Assembly (NCBI RefSeq): GCF_021698975.1
Contig: NZ_SSXA01000033.1
Coordinates: 1 to 38,657, forward strand
Direction of reading: 5' to 3'
Origin: Blastococcus sp. KM273128
GTDB lineage: Bacteria; Actinomycetota; Actinomycetes; Mycobacteriales; Geodermatophilaceae
DNA length: 38,657 bases
Below are positions 29,195-36,880 of the stretch, in pieces (position 1 is the stretch's first letter; each line of letters begins with the position of its first letter). The notes beneath the pieces were generated by a model. The model saw nothing but the letters and a program-made list of their open reading frames with translations. It was not told the origin of the DNA and ran no database searches. A program made the translations under genes and the position numbers.

Positions 29195-30141
29195 CAGAAC
29201 GTGATCGCCACGGTCTTCTTGAGCCACAGGCCACCGGCCAGCAGCATGAGCACCGCCGCGGCGATCATGCCGTAGCCGACGAGGCTCTCGGTGAAGCCGG
29301 CCAGGTAGTCGGGGTTGCTGAGCGAGATGAAGCCGGTGACGCCGAACGGCAGGGCCATGAGCACGACGGCGGAGAGCTTGCCCTCCGCCGAGAGCGCCTT
29401 GACCTGCCGGCGGATGGCGTTCCGCTCCCGGATGGTGTTGCCGACCGCGTCCAGCACCTCGGCGAGGTTGCCCCCGACCTCGCGGTGGATGGCGATCGCC
29501 TGGGCCACCCAGGTGAAGTCGTCGCTGGCCATGCGAGCGGCGACGTCGTCGAGCGCCTCGGCGAGGTCGCGGCCCACGCGCGTCTCGTTGACGATCCGGG
29601 CGAACTCCTCGGAGGTCGGCGCCTCGGCCTCCTGGGACACCGAGTCGACCGCCCGCAGCAGGCTGTGCCCGGCGCGGAGGCTGCTCGACATCAGCTGCAG
29701 CGAGTCGTCCAGCTGGTCGGCGAACGCGGCCTGGCGCCGGCCCGCGCGGAAGCCCACCAGCAGCTTGGCGCCGAACGGGACCCCCACCACGAGCAGCAGC
29801 GCGAGCAGCGGGCCGCCGACGACGGCGCCGGCGAGCGCGCCCACCACCATGGTGGCCCCGACGGCGAGGACGAAGTCCGGCAGCGTCGTCGACATGCCGG
29901 CCTTCTCGAGGGCGGCGGCGCCCGCGGCCAGCCGGCCACGCTTGACCAGCACCTTCTCCACGGCCGCCCCGGCCGCCGCGCCCGCGCCCAGCAGCGGCGA
30001 CGCCGGCGGCGCCACCGACGGGTCCAGGCGGGCCAGCGGCACCCGCGCGGGGCCCGCCGGGAGGACGACGAGGGCCAGCAGCAGCAGCGCCGCGGCGATC
30101 GCGCCGACACCGGCGACGAGCAGGGCACCGGCCACCGTCAC
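29194..30141 (-). CDS. tadB: TadB-type inner-membrane protein (T2SSF family)
   Basis: A 315-aa platform protein of the Flp pilus. Membrane segments: one at the N-terminus (ALLVAGVGAIAAALLLLALVVLP), a pair near 95-140 (LAVGATMVVGALAGAVVGGP, LLALLLVVGVPFGAKLL) and two near the C-terminus. The T2SSF core has LDDSLQLMSSSLRAGHSLLRAVDSVSQEA and IAIHREVGGNLAEVLDAVGNTIRERN, the classical TadB signature. GTG 30141 overlaps the tadA stop by four bases (GTGA), with GGGGAGG upstream inside tadA. It pairs with tadC downstream. Confidence 0.93.
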   Translation of the reverse strand: MTVAGALLVAGVGAIAAALLLLALVVLPAGPARVPLARLDPSVAPPASPLLGAGAAAGAAVEKVLVKRGRLAAGAAALEKAGMSTTLPDFVLAVGATMVVGALAGAVVGGPLLALLLVVGVPFGAKLLVGFRAGRRQAAFADQLDDSLQLMSSSLRAGHSLLRAVDSVSQEAEAPTSEEFARIVNETRVGRDLAEALDDVAARMASDDFTWVAQAIAIHREVGGNLAEVLDAVGNTIRERNAIRRQVKALSAEGKLSAVVLMALPFGVTGFISLSNPDYLAGFTESLVGYGMIAAAVLMLLAGGLWLKKTVAITF

Positions 30142-31571
30142 CACCTCCCCGCGGCGGCGGGCTCGGCGGCGCCGAACACCCGCGGCGAGAGCCGGATGCC
30201 GAGCTCGTCGAAGCGGTCGGTGAAGCGCGGCCGCACCCCGGTCGGCACCGGCTTGCCGAGGAACCGGCCCGAGGCGTCGACGCCCGCGGAGTAGTCGAAG
30301 AGGAACGCGTCCTGCAGCGTGACCGTCTCCCCCTCCATGCCCTGCACCTCGGTCACGTGGGTGACCCGGCGGGTGCCGTCGCGCAGCCGGGTCAGCTGCA
30401 CGACGACGTCGACGGCGGAGGCGATCTGCTCGCGGATGGCCCGCAGCGGCAGGTCCATGCCCGCCATGAGCACCAGCGTCTCCAGGCGGGCGATGGCGTC
30501 GCGGGGCGAGTTGGCGTGCACCGTCGACAGCGAGCCGTCGTGCCCGGTGTTCATCGCCTGCAGCATGTCGAGCGACTCCCCGCCGCGGCACTCCCCCACC
30601 ACGATCCGGTCGGGCCGCATGCGCAGCGAGTTGCGCACCAGGTCGCGGATGGTGACCGCACCCCTGCCCTCGATGTTGGGCGGGCGCGACTCCAGGCGGA
30701 CGACGTGCTCCTGCTGGAGCTGCAGCTCGACGGCGTCCTCGATGGTGACGATGCGCTCGCCGTCCGGGATGAACGAGGACAGCACGTTGAGCAGCGTCGT
30801 CTTCCCGGTGCCGGTGCCGCCGGAGACGATGACGTTGAGCCGCGCCTCGACGCAGGCGTGCAGCAGCTCGGCCATCTCCGGCGAGAGCGTGCCGAAGCCG
30901 ATCAGGTCGGTGACGGTGAAGGGGTCCTTGGAGAACTTGCGGATGGTCAGCGTCGACCCGCTGAACGCCAGCGGCGGGATGATCGCGTTGACCCGCGAGC
31001 CGTCCGCCAGGCGCGCGTCCACCAGGGGCGAGGACTCGTCGATCCGCCGCCCGACCCGGGAGACGATGCGGTCGATCACCCGGCGCAGGTGCTCCTCGGA
31101 GGTGAACCGCGTCGCGGTGCGCTCCAGCTTGCCGCCGCGCTCGACGTAGATCGCCTCGGGCCCGTTGACCATGATCTCGCTGACCGCGTCGTCGTCGAGC
31201 AGCCGCTGCAGCGGGCCGTAGCCGAGCACGTCGTCGGCGAGCTCGGCGGTGAGCCGCTGCCGCTCCTCGGTGCTGAGCGGGACTTTCTCCTCCTCGACGA
31301 CCTCGTCGAGCTCCTTGAGGACGACCGCGCGCAGCGCGTCCTCGGCCATCGACGGGTCGTTCATCCGGCTGCCCATGCGCTCGAACAGCGCCTTGCCCAC
31401 CCGGTCCTTGAGCCGGGTGAGGGCGTCGGTGGGCGGCGGCACCGGGGCCGACGCCGGTCGAGCGGCCGGCACCGGGCGCGCGGCCACGGCGGCCGGGGCG
31501 GTGGCCGGGGTCGCGGCGGCGACCGGCCGGGGCTCCCCGCGGGCGGCCTCCAGCCGCTGCGCGAGGTTCAC
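30138..31571 (-). CDS. tadA: TadA/CpaF pilus assembly ATPase
   Basis: A 477-aa secretion-type hexameric ATPase driving Flp pilus assembly. A disordered Pro/Ala-rich 60-residue start is followed by the N-terminal domain (VLGYGPLQRLLDDDAVSEIMVNGP, the CpaF hallmark) and the RecA-like core: Walker A SGGTGTGKTT near residue 250, the Asp box IVTIEDAVELQL, Walker B RIVVGECRGGE and the His box STVHANSPRDAI. All catalytic blocks are intact. GTG 31571 overlaps the tadZ stop by four bases. It is the most conserved gene of the Tad locus. Confidence 0.96.
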   Translation of the reverse strand: MNLAQRLEAARGEPRPVAAATPATAPAAVAARPVPAARPASAPVPPPTDALTRLKDRVGKALFERMGSRMNDPSMAEDALRAVVLKELDEVVEEEKVPLSTEERQRLTAELADDVLGYGPLQRLLDDDAVSEIMVNGPEAIYVERGGKLERTATRFTSEEHLRRVIDRIVSRVGRRIDESSPLVDARLADGSRVNAIIPPLAFSGSTLTIRKFSKDPFTVTDLIGFGTLSPEMAELLHACVEARLNVIVSGGTGTGKTTLLNVLSSFIPDGERIVTIEDAVELQLQQEHVVRLESRPPNIEGRGAVTIRDLVRNSLRMRPDRIVVGECRGGESLDMLQAMNTGHDGSLSTVHANSPRDAIARLETLVLMAGMDLPLRAIREQIASAVDVVVQLTRLRDGTRRVTHVTEVQGMEGETVTLQDAFLFDYSAGVDASGRFLGKPVPTGVRPRFTDRFDELGIRLSPRVFGAAEPAAAGRW

Positions 31572-32761
31572 GACGCCGCCCGGTGCTTGGCCCGGTAGCG
31601 CCCCGCCTTCATCAGCGGCGTCGCGGAGAAGCGCGACACCAGGCGGCGCAGCTCGCGGACCATCGGGTCGCGGCGGCCGCCGCTCTGCAGGATCGGCACC
31701 CCCTGGTTGGTGGTGGCGGGCACCGACGCCGACCGGGGCAGCACCACGTCGACCCCGGTGCCGATCGTCGTCTCGACGTCACGCACGGAGAGGCCGCCCT
31801 TCGGGTCGGCGAAGTTCATGACGACGTGCCGCCCGGCGGGGATCAGGCACAGCTCGCGCAGGACGTCCATCTCCTTGCGCAGCCCGCGCACGCCGGGCAC
31901 GTCCATGCTGCTGAGCATCACGACGTCGGAGGCGCGGTCCAGCGCGGCCAGCGTCTGCTCGGACAGCCCCGGCGCGGTGTCGACGACGACGTAGCGGAAC
32001 TCGCGGGCCAGCGAGGCCAGCAGCCGGCTGACGTCCTCGCCGGTGATGCGGTCCCCGGCGGCGGGCGAGTCCGAGCCGCAGACGGCGTAGAGCCCGCTGG
32101 GGTGCTGGGTGAGGAAGGTCTTGAGGAGCATGGTGTCCTCGCTGGCCGGGCCCTGGACGGCGTCGGGCAGCGTGTACTCGGGCACCAGGCCCAGCGCCGA
32201 GGCGACGTCCCCGAACTGCACGTCGAGGTCGACCAGCACCGTGGACTGCGGCGCGGCCGCCGTCAGGCCGATGGCCAGGTTGGTCGAGACGGTCGTCTTG
32301 CCCACCCCGCCCTTGGGCGAGGCGATGGTGATGACCCGGCCCGCGTAGCGGTCGGTCTCGGCGACCGGCCGCAGCACCCGCCGCCGCCCCGCCGCCGCGT
32401 GGCCGGCGCGCTCCACCGCGGCGGCGATCTCGGCCACGTCGGCGTCGGGCGGGAGCAGGTCGCGGATGCCGGCGCGCATGGCCGCGCGCCACATGTCCGG
32501 CGACGGCTCGGCCACGAGGACGACGGTGACGCCTGGGGCCTGCACGTCCAGCCGGCCGGCGAGGGTGAGCACCTCGGGCGCCGGCGCGTGCGGGCCGACC
32601 AGCAGCACGTCGGGCAGTTCGTCGTCGACGAGCTGCTCGAACAACCGGGCGGGGTCGCTGGGCAGCCGGCCCGGCGGCAGCACCTGCAGGTCGCCGCCGG
32701 TGGCCTCCTTCACGCGCAGCACCAGGTCCTCCCCCGCTCCCGCCAGCACGACGCGGCTCAT
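31568..32761 (-). CDS. TadZ/CpaE-like pilus localisation ATPase
   Basis: A 397-aa protein. Residues about 1-125 form a receiver-like domain without the phosphate-accepting set (LPDVLLVGPHAPAPEVLTLAGRL), as in CpaE. Residues about 135-380 are a MinD/ParA-type P-loop ATPase with the deviant Walker A SPKGGVGKTT (near 145-155), DLDVQFGDVASALG and VVVDTAPGLSEQTLAALDRA. TadZ proteins mark the pole or membrane site where the pilus machine is built. ATG 32761 overlaps the cpaB stop (ATGA). Confidence 0.9.
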   Translation of the reverse strand: MSRVVLAGAGEDLVLRVKEATGGDLQVLPPGRLPSDPARLFEQLVDDELPDVLLVGPHAPAPEVLTLAGRLDVQAPGVTVVLVAEPSPDMWRAAMRAGIRDLLPPDADVAEIAAAVERAGHAAAGRRRVLRPVAETDRYAGRVITIASPKGGVGKTTVSTNLAIGLTAAAPQSTVLVDLDVQFGDVASALGLVPEYTLPDAVQGPASEDTMLLKTFLTQHPSGLYAVCGSDSPAAGDRITGEDVSRLLASLAREFRYVVVDTAPGLSEQTLAALDRASDVVMLSSMDVPGVRGLRKEMDVLRELCLIPAGRHVVMNFADPKGGLSVRDVETTIGTGVDVVLPRSASVPATTNQGVPILQSGGRRDPMVRELRRLVSRFSATPLMKAGRYRAKHRAAS

Positions 32762-33495
32762 GAGTAGGCCTTTCCGTAGATGGTGTCCGGCGTCAGCACC
32801 GCGGTGCGGGAGACGTCGGGGTCGGCGGGCTCGAGCGAGAGCCAGATGCTGGCGTGCTCGGCGCCGAAGACGATCGCCTCGGCCTGGGCGGCGGTCACGG
32901 CGAAGGTGACCATGAGGCTGCCCGAGGGGACGGGCGCGGAGACGGTGGTCGTCCCGTCCGCGGGGGCGGCCGGCGGGGCGGGCGCCCCCTGCACCTGGGT
33001 GACCAGCACCTCGTGCAGCACGGAGTGGGTGGTGGTCGTCTGCGACATCGAGACGAACACCCCGACGGTGTCGCCGGCCGCCAGCCGCCCCCCGACCGCG
33101 CGCTGCGGCTCCAGGACGATGCTGACCTCCTGCATGCCCTCGGGCACGGGCACCGTGCCGGGGACCTGCAGGTCCCCCGGCAGCTCGAAGCGGCTGTCCA
33201 GGAGCTGCTCGCCGGGTGCGAGGTCGACGGTGGCGACCCGGTCGGCCAGCGCGGCCAGGTCGGTGACCCGGCCCGGCAGGGCGGCCTTGGCCGGCAGCAG
33301 CTCGACGCCGACGAGCTCGGCGAGCGCGCCGGCCGGGGTGCCGGCCGGGATCGGGGCCCGGGCCACCAGCACCTCCACCGGCTGCGCCCCGGCCAGGGCA
33401 CGGCTCTCCGCGCCGCGCACGTAGCCCACGAGGACCGCGGTGCCGGCGACGACGAGCACGAGGGCCGCGACGGCGGCCAGGAATCGACGTCTCAC
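32758..33495 (-). CDS. cpaB: CpaB/RcpC-like pilus assembly protein (SAF domain)
   Basis: A 245-aa protein with an N-terminal membrane anchor (LAAVAALVLVVAGTAVLVGYV), then an SAF domain (about 38-100: VEVLVARAPIPAGTPAGALA to GEQLLDSRF) and a RcpC-type C-terminal domain (EVSIVLEPQRAVGGRLAAGDTVGVFV to LMVTFAVTAAQAEAIVFGAEHASIWLSLEP). It is extracytoplasmic and probably links the pilus to the envelope. GTG 33495 has only a weak GGGG site; the gap to the upstream gene is 12 bases, so re-initiation is likely. Confidence 0.9.
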   Translation of the reverse strand: MRRRFLAAVAALVLVVAGTAVLVGYVRGAESRALAGAQPVEVLVARAPIPAGTPAGALAELVGVELLPAKAALPGRVTDLAALADRVATVDLAPGEQLLDSRFELPGDLQVPGTVPVPEGMQEVSIVLEPQRAVGGRLAAGDTVGVFVSMSQTTTTHSVLHEVLVTQVQGAPAPPAAPADGTTTVSAPVPSGSLMVTFAVTAAQAEAIVFGAEHASIWLSLEPADPDVSRTAVLTPDTIYGKAYS

Positions 33496-33507
33496 GAGTG
33501 GGCGCCC

Positions 33508-34452
33508 CTATCGGATCAGGCGGAGGATCGAGGCCCCGAGGGTCGGGGCGTCCGGGCTGGAGCTCCAGTCGTCGGAGAGCTCGACGAAGCGGGTGAAGTA
33601 GCCGGTCAGGCAGCGGTCCTCGCCCTTGCAGGGCTTGTTCCAGGTGTACTGGCCGCCGAAGTGGTAGCCGGTGATGGTGAAGGCGGCGTACGCGTGCACG
33701 TGGTACTCGCCGCCGGAGCCCGTGCCGCGTGCCTCGTCGAAGATCGGCAGCAGCACCGTGCGGTTCTGCAGCGCCTCGAAGTCGGCGACGCTGCACCCCT
33801 GCGACGGGTTGTTGCCGGGCTCCGACGTGAACCACGCCGCGATCCGGCTCGTCGCCTTGCACGTCCCGCCGTCGGTGACCAGCCACCCGAAGCCGCCGGG
33901 CACCGGGTTGCCGGACCGGGGGCCGGGGCAGTTCGTCACGGTCTTCTTCGGCAGGCCGATGTACTGCTCGGTCTCCGTGGACGGCAGGCCGCCGCCGGTC
34001 TGCTCGAGGAACTCGCACCAGGAGAAGATCAGCGGGAGCTGGGCGGTGCCCTGGCTCGGGGCGCCCCAGCCGACGGTCGCGGTCGCCTGCACCTGGCTGC
34101 TGTCGTGCCCGATGACCGGCGCGAACCAGTGCTCCTTGGGGGCGGCGCCGGTGACGGTCACGCTGAGCGGGTCGCTGCTGAGCACCGGCTGGGCCGCCGT
34201 GCCGGTGGGGTCGTTGTGGCTGATCAGCTGCTGCGCCGTTGCCAGCATGTCGCCGCAGTTGCCGCGGGAGCAGTCCTGGGCGACGGCGATGGCGGCGGCG
34301 TCGGCCGCGACCTGGAGCCGCGCGCGCTCGGCGTACAGCGCGCCGATGTCGACGGCGATGGCGGCGAAGCCGAGGAGGGGGACGAGCACGAGGGCGAAGA
34401 CGACGGAGGTGGCGCCGCGTTCGCCGTCACGGCGGCGGATCAACCGTTGCAC
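33508..34452 (-). CDS. TadG/TadE-like minor pilin-type protein, Cys-rich
   Basis: A 314-aa protein. Residues 10-60 are the Tad-like pseudopilin start: ERGATSVVFALVLVPLLGFAAIAVD, then YAERARLQVAADAAAIAVAQ, the putative Flp pilus-assembly TadE/G signature. The Glu+5 of true pilins is replaced (GATSVV instead of GATAVE). The exported part (about 60-314) contains at least eight Cys (SRGNCGDM, SWCEFL, TNCPG, GGTCK, QGCSV, KPCKGEDRCL), suggesting a disulfide-rich tip or adhesin domain. I see no von Willebrand A motif. GTG 34452 overlaps the tadE stop by 13 bases. Confidence 0.82.
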   Translation of the reverse strand: MQRLIRRRDGERGATSVVFALVLVPLLGFAAIAVDIGALYAERARLQVAADAAAIAVAQDCSRGNCGDMLATAQQLISHNDPTGTAAQPVLSSDPLSVTVTGAAPKEHWFAPVIGHDSSQVQATATVGWGAPSQGTAQLPLIFSWCEFLEQTGGGLPSTETEQYIGLPKKTVTNCPGPRSGNPVPGGFGWLVTDGGTCKATSRIAAWFTSEPGNNPSQGCSVADFEALQNRTVLLPIFDEARGTGSGGEYHVHAYAAFTITGYHFGGQYTWNKPCKGEDRCLTGYFTRFVELSDDWSSSPDAPTLGASILRLIR

Positions 34453-34859
34453 CGCATGACCCCCGTTCCGGTGAGCTGGATCTCCGAGCCGAAGAAGCCG
34501 GTCAGGTACGGCTTCGGGTAGGTGATGGTGAGGCGGACGGCGGTGTCGCCGGCGCCGGTGGTGGGGCAGGTCGCCGCGGTGCCGCCGACGACCTCGATGC
34601 GGATCTGGGCGTCGGTCACCGCGGGGCGCAGCGAGGCGGCGGCGGTGCGCACGACGGCGCGGGCGTCGGCCGGGTCGTTGCGCAGGGCCATGGCCCGCAC
34701 CCCCTCGCGGGCGGCGGCCGAGAGCGTGCCCTGCACCTGGAAGGCGTGGCCGAACTCGGCGATCCCGATGAGCAGCACGAGCAGCAGCGGCACGATGAAG
34801 GCGAACTCGACCGCGGTCGCGCCCCGCTCGTCGGAACGACGTCGGCCCATCCCCGGCAC
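34440..34859 (-). CDS. tadE: TadE-family pseudopilin
   Basis: A 139-aa minor pilin. The N-terminus SDERG|ATAVEFAFIVPLLLVLLIGIAEFG is a prepilin-type signal with Gly13 before the cut and Glu18 at +5, followed by the usual amphipathic helix and GTLSAAAREGVRAMAL. The C-terminal half forms strands with a Cys pair (ATCPTTG, VMRCNG). It is processed by the A24 peptidase and probably initiates or stabilises the pilus. GTG 34859 is chosen since GAGGAG lies five bases before it; GTG 34862 and ATG 34850 are alternatives that leave the mature protein unchanged. Confidence 0.9.
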   Translation of the reverse strand: MPGMGRRRSDERGATAVEFAFIVPLLLVLLIGIAEFGHAFQVQGTLSAAAREGVRAMALRNDPADARAVVRTAAASLRPAVTDAQIRIEVVGGTAATCPTTGAGDTAVRLTITYPKPYLTGFFGSEIQLTGTGVMRCNG

Positions 34860-34877
34860 CACCTCTCCTCGTGCGAC

Positions 34878-34912
34878 GGCGCAGCGGCCCTCGGGGCGAG
34901 GGCCGCTGCGCC
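34878..34912 (-). terminator. Perfect 15-bp hairpin between pilin and tadE (attenuator)
   Basis: Arms 34878-34892 and 34898-34912 are fully complementary around a 5-base loop. It lies 34 bases after the pilin stop and 18 bases before the tadE start. Partial termination here would make much more pilin than machinery mRNA; it may also protect the pilin message 3' end. Confidence 0.78.
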
Positions 34913-34946
34913 GGAGACCGCTACGGCGTCGCGCAGCAGCGAGCGA

Positions 34947-35177
34947 TCACTCGGCGGGGGTGGCCGCGCCGCCCTCGACGGCGGGCAGCTCGTCGCTGAC
35001 GGACGTGAAGAGGGCCTCGAGCTGGTCGCCGAGCAGCGCCACGGCGCCGATGATCACGACGGCGATGAGGCCGACCATGAGGCCGTACTCGACGGCGGTG
35101 GCGCCCTTCTCCTCACGACGGAGGCGCTCCTGGGCGACCGCGACGAGGCTGGCGATGGTGGCGTAGGCGTTGATCAC
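34947..35177 (-). CDS. Flp-type IVb pilin
   Basis: A 76-aa major pilin precursor. The leader REEKG|ATAVEYGLMVGLIAVVIIGAVALLGDQL has the cut after Gly25, mature Ala26 and Glu30 at +5, Tyr31 at +6, exactly the Flp hallmark; the mature pilin is 51 aa with an acidic, Pro/Ala-containing tail. The leader is unusually long and begins with a hydrophobic stretch. GTG 35177 is preferred because AGGGAG sits five bases upstream; GTG 35183 is too close to it. It heads the pilus gene series, after the prepilin peptidase gene, and is followed by a strong hairpin. Confidence 0.93.
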   Translation of the reverse strand: MINAYATIASLVAVAQERLRREEKGATAVEYGLMVGLIAVVIIGAVALLGDQLEALFTSVSDELPAVEGGAATPAE

Positions 35178-35204
35178 GTGCACTCCCTGGGGTGTCGGCC
35201 GTCC

Positions 35205-35226
35205 GGCGGGATCGGGTGATCCCGCC
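35205..35226 (-). terminator. Perfect 9-bp hairpin upstream of the pilin gene
   Basis: GGCGGGATC (35205-35213) pairs with GATCCCGCC (35218-35226) over the loop GGGT. It is 28 bases upstream of the pilin start. It may terminate the prepilin peptidase message or act as a leader element of the pilin mRNA. Confidence 0.5.
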
Positions 35227-35355
35227 CTGTGCGGCTGCTGGGGGGAGTTGTCGTGCAGGACACGCCGTCGCTTGAGCCCCGTTCACCCGATCGGCGGACA
35301 CCGGCCCGCCTCCCGGGCGACCGGCCGCCGATGCCGCTCACGCGGGGTGAGCGGA

Positions 35356-36051
35356 TCAGCCGAGGAGAGCGCCGCCCCAGCCCACGGCGAGCGCGGCACC
35401 CGCGAGCATCGCCGGCCCGAACGGCAGCTCGCTGCGCCGGCCGACCCGCCGGGCCGCGAGCAGCGCCAGCGCCACCGCGGCCTGCACCACGAAGCCCGCG
35501 ACCGCTCCCAGGAGCACCGCGTCCCAGCCGAGCCAGCCCAGCGGGAGGCCGATCAGGGCGGCCAGCTTGACGTCGCCCATGCCCAGACCGGCCGGCGAGA
35601 TCAGCGCCATCACCAGGTAGCCGCCGAACAGCACCGCGGCGGCCAGTCCGGCGCGCAGCAGCTGGTCCCAGGCGCCGCCGGCCGCCGCGGCCACGGTGAG
35701 CAGGGCGGCCGTGGCCGCGACCGCCGGCCCGGTCACGCGGTCGGGCAGCAGCCGGTGGCGCAGGTCGACCAGCGCCAGGAGCACGCCCGCCCCGGTGACG
35801 ACGAGGAACGCCGGCAGCGCCCAGCCTGCCCCGAGCCGCAGCGCCACGAGCGCGAACAGCGCGGAGGTGAGCAGCACCGTCAGCGGGGCGGGCAGCACCC
35901 GCCGGGGGCGCGGCCCCCCGCCGCCGTCCCAGGGGAACGCCGCGGCGAGCCGGTCGGCCGCCGTCCCGGCGAGCAGCCCCAGCACCCCGGACACCACGAC
36001 CGCCGCGACGGTCACCGGCCGGGGACCGGGGGCTCGGGCATCACGGCGCAC
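35356..36051 (-). CDS. Prepilin peptidase, A24 family (TadV/CpaA type)
   Basis: A 231-aa integral membrane aspartyl protease that cleaves Flp-type leaders. The catalytic Asp residues are Asp96 (LLALVDLRHRLLPD) and Asp160 (GLGMGDVKLAALIG, the GxGD motif). About seven hydrophobic segments are seen. The N-terminal methylase domain of PilD-type enzymes is absent, as in TadV/CpaA. GTG 36051 is the first sensible start; GTG at the VTVAAVV position, 13 codons later, is also possible. It is 178 bases upstream of the pilin gene on the same strand. Confidence 0.9.
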   Translation of the reverse strand: MRRDARAPGPRPVTVAAVVVSGVLGLLAGTAADRLAAAFPWDGGGGPRPRRVLPAPLTVLLTSALFALVALRLGAGWALPAFLVVTGAGVLLALVDLRHRLLPDRVTGPAVAATAALLTVAAAAGGAWDQLLRAGLAAAVLFGGYLVMALISPAGLGMGDVKLAALIGLPLGWLGWDAVLLGAVAGFVVQAAVALALLAARRVGRRSELPFGPAMLAGAALAVGWGGALLG

Positions 36052-36126
36052 ACCCTGGCACAGCCGACCGCGGGCTCGCGGCAGGCTGCACCGGAGCGAC
36101 GGCGAGCGGAGTGCCCGACGGTGGGT

Positions 36127-36132
36127 AAGACT
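36127..36132 (+). promoter_or_regulatory. Putative leaderless -10 box (AAGACT)
   Basis: AAGACT (within TAAGACT) fits xANNNT and ends 6 bases before GTG 36139. There is no Shine-Dalgarno sequence. Confidence 0.4.
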
Positions 36133-36138
36133 CCGCTC

Positions 36139-36843
36139 GTGACTGTGGACGAGGGCTCGACCCACCGCACCGCGGCGGTGTGGTCCTACCGGGGCCACGG
36201 CGTGCACGCCGCCCCCGGCGTGCACGAGTACGCGCTCGAGCTGGTCCGGCAGCAGCTGCCCGAGGGCGGCCGGATCCTGGAGGTGGGTGCCGGCTGCGGC
36301 GCGCTGGCGACCCGGCTGATGGAGGCGGGCTTCGACGTCGTCCCCACCGACCTGGACCCGCCGCACGAGTGGATCCACCGCCTCGACCTCGACGACCCGC
36401 AGTGGACCGAGGAGACCCGCGGCCCCTTCGACATGGTGGTCTGCGTCGAGACGCTCGAGCACGTGGAGAACCCGCGGAAGGTGCTGCGCTCGATCCGGGC
36501 GCTGCTCGAGCCCGGCGGCAAGCTGCTGGTGAGCACGCCCAACGTGGGCCACCCGCACTCGCGGCTGAAGATGTTCCTGCGCGGCGCCCCGTTCATCTTC
36601 GGGCCGGGGCACTACTACCAGCCCGGCCACATCTCGATCCTCCCCGACTGGCTGCTCGCCGAGCACGTGCGCACGGCCGGGTTCGGGGACGTCACCGTCA
36701 CCAGCGGCGGGTCCACCTGGTACGTCGGGGTCCGGCGTCTGGCCCACCGGGTGGAGACGGCGCTGCTGTGGGTGATCGGGCTGCGGCCGCGGGCCGAGTC
36801 CGGCGAGGGCATCTGCACGTTCGTCACCGCCGTCGCCGAGTGA
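36139..36843 (+). CDS. Class I SAM-dependent methyltransferase
   Basis: A 234-aa methyltransferase of the UbiG-like/Methyltransf_23 group. Motif I is ILEVGAGCGALA (about residue 45), the acidic post-I residue is in VVPTDLDPP, motif II is FDMVVCVETLEHVENP and motif III is LLEPGGKLLVSTPN. The segment LKMFLRGAPFIFGPGHYYQPGHISILPDWLLAE is typical of enzymes acting on sugar- or lipid-linked acceptors in glycan clusters, but the acceptor is not known. GTG 36139 is supported by the leaderless box. It is divergent from the prepilin peptidase gene and convergent with the beta-propeller gene. Confidence 0.88.
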   Translation: MTVDEGSTHRTAAVWSYRGHGVHAAPGVHEYALELVRQQLPEGGRILEVGAGCGALATRLMEAGFDVVPTDLDPPHEWIHRLDLDDPQWTEETRGPFDMVVCVETLEHVENPRKVLRSIRALLEPGGKLLVSTPNVGHPHSRLKMFLRGAPFIFGPGHYYQPGHISILPDWLLAEHVRTAGFGDVTVTSGGSTWYVGVRRLAHRVETALLWVIGLRPRAESGEGICTFVTAVAE

Positions 36844-36847
36844 CACC

Positions 36848-36875
36848 GGCCGGGGGACGCGGGCGCCCCCCGGCC
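36848..36875. terminator. Bidirectional terminator hairpin
   Basis: GGCC-GGGGG (36848-36856) pairs with CCCCC-GGCC (36867-36875) around a 10-base loop. It sits in the 37-bp gap between convergent genes. Confidence 0.72.
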
Positions 36876-36880
36876 GTCGC

